Source: an uncultured Prevotella sp.
GTDB taxonomy: Bacteria > Bacteroidota > Bacteroidia > Bacteroidales > Bacteroidaceae
Direction: 5' to 3'
NCBI GenBank assembly: GCA_902497035.1
Contig: CABVDL010000108.1
Location: forward strand, 1 to 8,110
Length of the DNA stretch: 8,110 nt
The translations under genes and the position numbers were made by a program. The number at the start of each line of letters is the position of its first letter. Position 1 is the stretch's first letter. This document shows positions 1 through 5,814 of the stretch, one piece after another. A model generated the notes under the pieces. The model saw nothing but the letters and a program-made list of their open reading frames with translations. It ran no database searches and was not told where the DNA came from.

Positions 1-30
1 CCATAAACCCCCATTCCTCCCCATAACCAG
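1..30 (+). repeat. C-rich CCCCAT-type leader before speA
   Basis: The bases just before speA read ccataaacccccattcct followed by ccccataacc. The CCCCAT/CCATAAA words are the same as those in the longer tract before argB, so two neighbouring genes share this type of 5' leader. The window edge cuts the tract, so its full extent is unknown. Whether it serves as a leader, a repeat expansion or a G-rich template-strand structure cannot be told from sequence alone. Confidence 0.45.
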
Positions 31-33
31 ACA

Positions 34-1926
34 ATGAAAAAATGGACCATCGAGGACTCAGCCGAGCTCTACAACATCAATGGCTGGGGCACCTCCTATT
101 TTGGCATCAATGAAAAGGGCAACGTCTACGTATCGCCCACCAAGAACGACGTGCATATCGACCTGCGCGAGCTCATGGACGAGCTCGCCCTGCGCGACGT
201 CACCGCACCCGTCCTGCTCCGCTTCCCCGACATCCTCGACAACCGCATCGAGAAGATGGCCGAGTGCTACGACAAGGCACGAGAGGAGTACGACTACAAG
301 GGCGAGAGCTACATCATCTATCCCATCAAGGTCAACCAGATGCAGCCCGTCGTCGACGAGATGATCACCCACGGACGGAAGTTCAACCTCGGCCTCGAGG
401 CCGGCTCCAAGCCTGAGCTGCACGCCGTCATCGCACAGCAGTGCAAGAGCGACTCGCTCATCATCTGCAACGGTTACAAGGACGAGAGCTACATCGAGCT
501 GGCACTGCTCGCCCAGAAGCTCGGAAAGCGCATCTTCATCGTCGTGGAGAAGCTCAACGAGATCGACGTCATCGCAAAGACGGCCGCCCGGCTTCACGTC
601 AGGCCCAACATCGGCATACGCATCAAGCTCGCCAGCTCAGGCTCGGGAAAATGGGCCGAGAGCGGCGGCGACGCCTCGAAGTTCGGCCTCACGCCCTCGG
701 AACTGCTTGAGGCCCTCGAGAAGCTCGAGGGATACGGACTGCACGACTGCGTCAGACTCATCCACTTCCACATCGGCTCGCAGATCAACAAGATACGCCG
801 CATACAGAACGCCCTCACCGAGGCCGGACAGTTCTACGTCAACCTCCGCAGGATGGGCTACAACATCGAGTTCGTCGACTGCGGCGGCGGACTGGGCGTC
901 GACTACGACGGCAGCCGGTCGTCCAACTCGGAGAGCTCGGTCAACTACTCCATTCAGGAGTACATCAACGACTGCGTCTATGCCTTCGTCGACATCGCCA
1001 ACCGCAACAACATCCCCCATCCCAACATCATCACCGAGAGCGGACGCTCGCTTGCGGCCCACCACTCGGTGCTGGTCATCAACGTCCTCGGCGCCGCATC
1101 GCTCCCCGAGATGCCCGAGGAGTTTGAGGCAAAGGAAACCGACCACCAGCTCGTCAAGGACCTCTATGAGATCTGGGACAACCTCAACCCTAAGTCGATG
1201 CTCGAGGACTGGCACGACGCCGACCAGATACGCGAGGACTGCCTCGACCTCTTTGCCCACGGCATGGTCGACCTCAAGACACGCGCACAGATTGAGGCCA
1301 TGTACTGGAGCGTGTGCCACGAGATCAACGCCATCGCCAAGACGCTCAAGCATGTGCCAGACGAGCTGCGCGGCCTCGACAAGCTCCTGGCCGACAAGTA
1401 TTTCTGCAACTTCTCGCTCTTCCAGAGCCTGCCCGACTGCTGGGGCATCGACCAGCTCTTCCCCATCATGCCCATAGAGCGGCTCAACGAGCGGCCCACG
1501 CGCAACTGCACCCTGCAGGACATCACCTGCGACAGCGACGGAAAGGTGGCCAACTTCGCCGTCAACGGCGGACAGTCCAACGTGCTGCCCGTGCATGCAC
1601 TGCGCAAGAACGAGCCTTACTACATCGGCGTGTTCCTCGTCGGGGCCTACCAGGAAATCCTCGGCGACATGCACAACCTCTTCGGCGACACCACGGCGGC
1701 CCACATCTCCGTCACCGACAACGGCTACCAGATTGACCAGATCATCGACGGCGAGACGGTCGAGGAGGTGCTAGAGTACGTGCAGTACAATCCGAAAAAG
1801 CTCGTGCGCAAGCTCGAGCAGTGGGTCACTAAGGGTGTCAAGGAGGGCAAGCTCTCGCTCGAAGAGGGCAAGGAGTTCCTCAGCACCTACCGCTCCGGCC
1901 TCTACGGCTACACCTACCTCGAGTAG
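34..1926 (+). CDS. speA: Biosynthetic arginine decarboxylase (PLP-dependent)
   Basis: The 630-residue product should decarboxylate L-arginine to agmatine, the first step of the agmatine route to putrescine and other polyamines. It acts in the cytosol as a PLP enzyme of the alanine-racemase-like fold type III. The length matches bacterial SpeA (about 630-660). Visible landmarks are YPIKVNQ with the Schiff-base lysine K99, the HFHIGSQ strand at 244-250, the phosphate-binding GGGLGVDY loop at 284-291, ESGR at 335-338, the substrate-contacting TCDSDGK with Cys499, GAYQE at 537-541 and GDMHNLFGD at 544-552. The first ATG opens directly into MKKWTIEDS, a normal SpeA N-terminus. No Shine-Dalgarno sequence is visible; the leader is C-rich (ccataaac...ccccataacc). 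The gene is complete with no missing motifs. argB lies 106 nt downstream on the same strand, which groups two arginine-metabolism genes, although a hairpin separates them. Identification is firm. Confidence 0.97.
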   Translation: MKKWTIEDSAELYNINGWGTSYFGINEKGNVYVSPTKNDVHIDLRELMDELALRDVTAPVLLRFPDILDNRIEKMAECYDKAREEYDYKGESYIIYPIKVNQMQPVVDEMITHGRKFNLGLEAGSKPELHAVIAQQCKSDSLIICNGYKDESYIELALLAQKLGKRIFIVVEKLNEIDVIAKTAARLHVRPNIGIRIKLASSGSGKWAESGGDASKFGLTPSELLEALEKLEGYGLHDCVRLIHFHIGSQINKIRRIQNALTEAGQFYVNLRRMGYNIEFVDCGGGLGVDYDGSRSSNSESSVNYSIQEYINDCVYAFVDIANRNNIPHPNIITESGRSLAAHHSVLVINVLGAASLPEMPEEFEAKETDHQLVKDLYEIWDNLNPKSMLEDWHDADQIREDCLDLFAHGMVDLKTRAQIEAMYWSVCHEINAIAKTLKHVPDELRGLDKLLADKYFCNFSLFQSLPDCWGIDQLFPIMPIERLNERPTRNCTLQDITCDSDGKVANFAVNGGQSNVLPVHALRKNEPYYIGVFLVGAYQEILGDMHNLFGDTTAAHISVTDNGYQIDQIIDGETVEEVLEYVQYNPKKLVRKLEQWVTKGVKEGKLSLEEGKEFLSTYRSGLYGYTYLE

Positions 1927-1941
1927 CTCCCCCGTTGTGTG

Positions 1942-1962
1942 CCGCGCCTTTCCAAGGCGCGG
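1942..1962 (+). terminator. Perfect 9-bp hairpin behind speA, candidate terminator
   Basis: CCGCGCCTT (1942-1950), loop TCC, AAGGCGCGG (1954-1962) form a perfect GC-rich stem starting 15 nt after the speA stop codon. Position and stability fit a transcription terminator or an mRNA 3'-end stabiliser. It is followed by AAACCC rather than a T run, so it is not a canonical intrinsic terminator. It could also be a small dispersed palindromic element. If it stops transcription, argB needs its own promoter inside the next 70 nt. Confidence 0.45.
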
Positions 1963-1965
1963 AAA

Positions 1966-2032
1966 CCCATCCACCCCATCACCCCATCCACCCCATTCCC
2001 CCCATCCACCCCATAAATCCCCATCCCCCCTC
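1966..2032 (+). repeat. CCCCATCCA/CCCCATCA degenerate tandem repeat upstream of argB
   Basis: The tract is made almost only of CCCCAT words joined by CCA, CA, TCC or AAT (for example ccatcaccccatccacccc) and runs right up to the argB ATG. The opposite strand has eight runs of three or more G, so the template strand for argB could form G-quadruplexes and the transcript would be C-rich. No purine-rich ribosome binding site is possible in this leader. The tract is open in the argB frame, so a longer ArgB reading frame exists upstream, but its Pro/His/Ser translation is clearly low-complexity and not part of the enzyme. Confidence 0.75.
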
Positions 2033-2833
2033 ATGGAAAAAATAACTATCGTCAAAGTGGGCGGCGCCATCGTCGAGGACGAGCAGAGCCTGCCCCGGCT
2101 GCTTGAGGCCTTCGCGGCCATCAGCGGCCCAAAGATACTTGTTCACGGCGGCGGACGCACTGCCACGAAAATGGCGGCCGCCCTTGGCATAGAGACGCGC
2201 ATGGTCGACGGCCGCCGCATCACCGACGCCGACATGCTGCGCGTGGTGACCATGGTCTATGGAGGTCTGGTCAACAAGCGGCTCGTGGCGCGGCTGCAGG
2301 CCTTGGGCGTCAATGCCGTCGGACTCACCGGCGCCGACGCCGATGTGATACGCAGTCACCGGCGCCCGCTGAAGAATGGCATCGACTACGGCTTCGTGGG
2401 CGACATCGACAGCGTCGGCGCTCCCCGGCTGGCCCGGCTCCTAAAAGACGGCGTCACACCCGTTCTGGCACCCATCACCCACGATGGAATGGGACATTTG
2501 CTCAACACCAATGCCGACACCATCGCCTCGGAGACCGCAAGCGCCCTGGCCCTATTGACGTCTCCCGCCACCGGCGCACCGGCCTTTGACGTCACGCTCG
2601 TCTATTGCTTTGAGAAGCCGGGTGTGCTGGCCAACCCCGACGACGACGGCAGCGTCATCCCCCACATCAACCGCGATGAATTCGACCGTTTGGTGGCCGA
2701 CGGCACCATCTCCGGCGGAATGCGCCCGAAGGTGGAAAATGCACTGAGGGCCGTGGAGCATGGCGTGGCACGCGTCATCATTACCTCACCCGAGGCCCTC
2801 GACGGACGACACGGCACCGTGGTAAGCCTATAA
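2033..2833 (+). CDS. argB: Acetylglutamate kinase
   Basis: The 266-residue product phosphorylates the gamma-carboxyl of N-acetyl-L-glutamate with ATP, the second step of arginine synthesis. In Bacteroides relatives the pathway uses succinylated intermediates, so N-succinylglutamate is a possible substrate here (inference). Amino-acid-kinase fold motifs are visible: VKVGGA with K8 and G10-G11, VHGGGR at 37-42 for substrate binding, LNTNADT at 157-163 and the C-terminal SGGMRPK at 227-233. The reading frame is open 66 codons further upstream, but that part is the CCCCAT repeat and the shadow of the speA end. The ATG at 2033 leads directly into the first beta strand (MEKITIVKVGG), so it is chosen as the start. 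The protein lacks the extra N-terminal helix of arginine-inhibited, hexameric NAG kinases, which suggests the arginine-insensitive type (inference). The ECF sigma gene follows 13 nt later, so co-transcription is likely. Confidence 0.95.
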   Translation: MEKITIVKVGGAIVEDEQSLPRLLEAFAAISGPKILVHGGGRTATKMAAALGIETRMVDGRRITDADMLRVVTMVYGGLVNKRLVARLQALGVNAVGLTGADADVIRSHRRPLKNGIDYGFVGDIDSVGAPRLARLLKDGVTPVLAPITHDGMGHLLNTNADTIASETASALALLTSPATGAPAFDVTLVYCFEKPGVLANPDDDGSVIPHINRDEFDRLVADGTISGGMRPKVENALRAVEHGVARVIITSPEALDGRHGTVVSL

Positions 2834-2846
2834 CGAAAAGTTACCG

Positions 2847-3371
2847 ATGATTGATTTTCGCACTGACATCCTGCCGCTGAAAAATCAGCTCTACCGCCTC
2901 GCGCTGCGCATCACGCTCGACAGCGCCGAGGCCGAGGACATCGTGCAGGAAACGCTCATCAAGGTCTGGAACAAGCGCGACGACTGGGAGCGCATCGACA
3001 ACATCGAGGCCTTCTGCCTCACCGTCTGCCGCAACCTCTCGCTCGACAGCGTCAAGCGGCAGAGCCACCGCAACCTCTCGCTCGACAACACGCCCGCCGA
3101 CTCGCCCGACAACGCCTCCACGCCCTCCCAGCAGGCCATCGACAACGACCAGCTCGACCTCGTGCGCCACTTCGTCAACCAGCTCCCCGAGAAGCAGCGC
3201 AGCTGCATACAGCTGCGTGACTTCGAGGGCAAGTCGTACAAGGACATCGCAGCCATCCTCTCCATGACCGAGGAGCAGGTCAAGGTCAACATCTTCCGCG
3301 GACGGCAGGCCATCAAGCAGCGCGTGGAGCGGATGAACAACTATCAAAACAAAGCCATTTCATCGACATAA
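2847..3371 (+). CDS. ECF-type RNA polymerase sigma factor
   Basis: The 174-residue protein has the two-domain layout of ECF sigma-70 factors. Sigma region 2 covers about residues 10-75, with AEDIVQETLIKVW (29-41) as the core-RNA-polymerase-binding helix and RNLSLDSVKR (62-71) as the end of the -10-recognising part. Sigma region 4 covers about 105-160, with LPEKQRSCIQLRDFEGKSY then KDIAAILSM...VKVNIFRGRQ as the -35-binding helix-turn-helix. The middle is a short polar linker rich in Asp, Ser and Pro (80-100). No membrane segment is seen. The start follows argB by only 13 nt and is preceded by an A-rich gaaaag, so the pair is probably one operon. ECF factors are usually held by an anti-sigma protein encoded next to them, but none is visible downstream: the next gene is a restriction-modification-like enzyme. 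Target genes cannot be inferred. Confidence 0.9.
   Translation: MIDFRTDILPLKNQLYRLALRITLDSAEAEDIVQETLIKVWNKRDDWERIDNIEAFCLTVCRNLSLDSVKRQSHRNLSLDNTPADSPDNASTPSQQAIDNDQLDLVRHFVNQLPEKQRSCIQLRDFEGKSYKDIAAILSMTEEQVKVNIFRGRQAIKQRVERMNNYQNKAISST
3029..3087 (+). repeat. 20-nt exact direct repeat, 39 nt apart, inside the sigma gene
   Basis: The string ccgcaacctctcgctcgaca occurs at 3029-3048 and again at 3068-3087. In protein it gives RNLSLDS at 62 and RNLSLDN at 75, so a 13-residue segment at the end of sigma region 2 looks duplicated into the linker. The repeat is in frame and does not break the gene. Confidence 0.7.
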
Positions 3372-3393
3372 CAGAAGACATTACATACCGCGT

Positions 3394-5796
3394 ATGAACA
3401 GCGAGGAGAAAAAGTACCAGAAGCAGTTTTGCGACCGCTATTTTGGAAAGACTACTTGGGAACAGGAGGTCAACCGCGTCGATGTCGTGCTAAAGGGAAA
3501 GCGCGGCCAGAACTTGCTGTATATTGAGTTCAAGTACCGGCTGGCCGGTCAGCAGGCCCACCGCAAGGCACTTGCCCAGACCATCATCACTAACAAGAAG
3601 CAGCGGCATATCCTTGACCATGTTGCCCTGGCCTACCAGTCGGACAATGGCAACGATGTGCTGGAACTCATCGACTGCTCCGAAAACGCCGTGATGTTCA
3701 ACAACGACATCAACTGGGAGGCCGAGACCGCCAGTGAGCCGTCGCAGGATGCCATCGACCGTATCTGCGACCGCATACACGGTAAGGTTACGCCTTTTGT
3801 CGGTGAGGACATTCACGAGCTTTACAACACGCTGCGCAATGGTGACGGCACTGCCATTGAGATTACTGAGCGTAACTTCAACGTGGTGTATAACCAGTGG
3901 AAGAACACCATACAGTTCCAGCGGCCTGAACGCGACGAGTCGGAGCTCATCAACCTGTTCCTCACCGACATCCTCAACGGAACGAAGTACGAGTTTGAGA
4001 CAAGGACGGACATCTCCGGGCCCTCCCTGTTCGGACCGCAACCTGCCGGTGATGGCGGCGAAGCCTTGCCGCTGCTCCGCGAGGGCACCAATCTCGGCAA
4101 GTACGAGATGGAGCGCTGTTGCGGAAAAATCAGGATTGTGTGGGACAATTACATCATCCATGCCATCCAGAACGCCGAGGGCTATGACACCTTCTGGCGA
4201 AAGTACAGGCGGCCGCCAGAGAAGCAGGAATACCTGAAGATCCTTGAGCACAGTGCCGAGCTATATACCGAGGCCTACCGCAGTGACACCGGCGGAGAAT
4301 ACACGCCGACATGCTTTGTGGAATTGCAGAACAGGTTGCTGGCCGAACATTACAATCTCAACGATTTCATCGTGTGCGACCCCTGCGCCGGCGTGGGAAA
4401 TCTTGAAAACCAGTTTGGCAAGGAATACAAGGACTACTGCTATCTTTCCACGCTGCAGCAGATGGATGTGGACATCTGCCGGATTAAAGGCTTCGACAAT
4501 GCCATCTGCTACGACTACCTCCGTGATGACAGGCAGCCCAAATGGAAATACCGCGGACGCATGCTTGACATCAACGAGATTGCGCGCCTTGAGGGCCGCA
4601 GGCTGATGGTCATCATGAACCCGCCCTACACCCGGCAGAAAGGCCACAAGGACGACCTGGCCATTGAGTTTTTTGACAAGGTAACGGCTATGAGGCCCGA
4701 TGTAATCGTGTATTATTGCAAGACGGAGTTCTTCCTCCGTCCTACGGTGAGCCATTACGTCAACGCCAACTACCGCATCGTGGCCCACGCCTTCTCCAAT
4801 GCCAGAGAGACCTTCAAGCTCTCTGAGTGGTCGGTGTCGCTCGTCGTGTTCGACCGTGAGCATGGTGAGGCGTTCGACGGGCAGACCGTGACCGCAGACC
4901 GCTATGAGAAAGACCGCAAGACCGGAAAGCTCCAGTTCGTCAAGACTTACACCTATGACAACCGGCGACCCGCCCTTATCAAAGAGATAGAGGACAGGAT
5001 AAAGAATAACATGACCGGGATGGTGCTGGGACAGTGGACAAACCAGAACTATTGTCTGGTAATCAGCAACAAGACAGACTCCAACCGGCTGATAACGGAC
5101 GGCAACTTGAAGTATGCGCTTTTGTTGAAAGGCATCAACTTCAACACCCACGGCAAATACTTTGAGACGAGCAATCTCACCTATCGCGGCGCGGTGGACG
5201 ACATCCCGCCCGAACTGTTTGGCGATGCCGTGATGTTCTCACTGTTCTATAAGGGCAATCTTTTCACCAACAAGGGACAGAAGAACTACCTCATGCCGTT
5301 CACGGCTGAGGAATTGGGATGTGGCGTCAACGACCTCAATGTGCTGTTCCCCGACGACGTCAATGGCAACCTCTTTGCAGGCCAGCCCGGGCGGCCGTTC
5401 GACTTCCGCCAGTTCCTGGCGCAGTTCGACTTCTCGGCTGAGGCGAGGGAGTTGTATGCGGCCGCCCTGCAGGTGTTCCGCTATTATCACCACAGTGATG
5501 CCTATCAGGACAAGGACTGGAACGACAGCTTCTACGATATTTCCAACGCCATCATGCAGAAAGATGTCACCGCTTTCACGACGCTGGACAATCCTGACGA
5601 CCGCCGCATCACAAAGGTGAGGACCACCAAAGGTACTCGCGGTTTCGGACGCAACACGGTTTCGGCTTTTGTACCGGACGGCAGTCTGCCCCTTTTCCGC
5701 GATTTCTTCGACAGGCGCGATGCCCTGGCCGAAAAAATCAACCAGGAGCTGCTCGATGCGCACTTACTGCTCTGGAAACGCGAGAATATCTACTGA
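3394..5796 (+). CDS. Single-chain type IIG-like restriction-modification enzyme: PD-(D/E)XK nuclease + N6-adenine methyltransferase
   Basis: This 800-residue protein appears to combine DNA cleavage and adenine methylation. Residues 24-70 carry a PD-(D/E)XK-like signature: E24, D30 in NRVDVVLKG, then IEFKYR with E45 and K47, and a following helix with Gln (ALAQTI). A mainly helical connector spans about 115-290. The methyltransferase part has GGEYTPTCFVELQ (300-312, resembling motif X), CDPCAGVGNLE (328-338, motif I, SAM binding) and IMNPPYTRQ (407-415, motif IV, catalytic NPPY). This X-I-IV order is that of gamma-class N6-adenine methylases, followed by YCKTEFFLRP at 441-450. Residues from about 520 to 800 may hold the target-recognition region; I do not recognise a named fold there. 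No separate specificity or restriction gene lies next to it. It begins 22 nt after the sigma gene and ends 18 nt before the convergent initiator gene. Alternative: an orphan or phage-defence methylase in which the nuclease is inactive. Confidence 0.8.
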   Translation: MNSEEKKYQKQFCDRYFGKTTWEQEVNRVDVVLKGKRGQNLLYIEFKYRLAGQQAHRKALAQTIITNKKQRHILDHVALAYQSDNGNDVLELIDCSENAVMFNNDINWEAETASEPSQDAIDRICDRIHGKVTPFVGEDIHELYNTLRNGDGTAIEITERNFNVVYNQWKNTIQFQRPERDESELINLFLTDILNGTKYEFETRTDISGPSLFGPQPAGDGGEALPLLREGTNLGKYEMERCCGKIRIVWDNYIIHAIQNAEGYDTFWRKYRRPPEKQEYLKILEHSAELYTEAYRSDTGGEYTPTCFVELQNRLLAEHYNLNDFIVCDPCAGVGNLENQFGKEYKDYCYLSTLQQMDVDICRIKGFDNAICYDYLRDDRQPKWKYRGRMLDINEIARLEGRRLMVIMNPPYTRQKGHKDDLAIEFFDKVTAMRPDVIVYYCKTEFFLRPTVSHYVNANYRIVAHAFSNARETFKLSEWSVSLVVFDREHGEAFDGQTVTADRYEKDRKTGKLQFVKTYTYDNRRPALIKEIEDRIKNNMTGMVLGQWTNQNYCLVISNKTDSNRLITDGNLKYALLLKGINFNTHGKYFETSNLTYRGAVDDIPPELFGDAVMFSLFYKGNLFTNKGQKNYLMPFTAEELGCGVNDLNVLFPDDVNGNLFAGQPGRPFDFRQFLAQFDFSAEARELYAAALQVFRYYHHSDAYQDKDWNDSFYDISNAIMQKDVTAFTTLDNPDDRRITKVRTTKGTRGFGRNTVSAFVPDGSLPLFRDFFDRRDALAEKINQELLDAHLLLWKRENIY

Positions 5797-5814
5797 CTCA
5801 GCGTGTGGACAGGC

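Noticed and set aside
637..1704. 355-codon minus-strand frame inside speA
   Set aside because: A shadow produced by the GC-rich codon bias of speA; no domain or start context, and SpeA motifs are continuous on the plus strand.
1835..2032. 66-codon N-terminal extension of ArgB
   Set aside because: The extension overlaps the speA end in another frame and then translates the CCCCAT repeat. The kinase fold begins at the ATG at 2033.
5797..5814. Bidirectional terminator between the convergent genes
   Set aside because: The 18-nt gap has no inverted repeat with a T tract that I can see.
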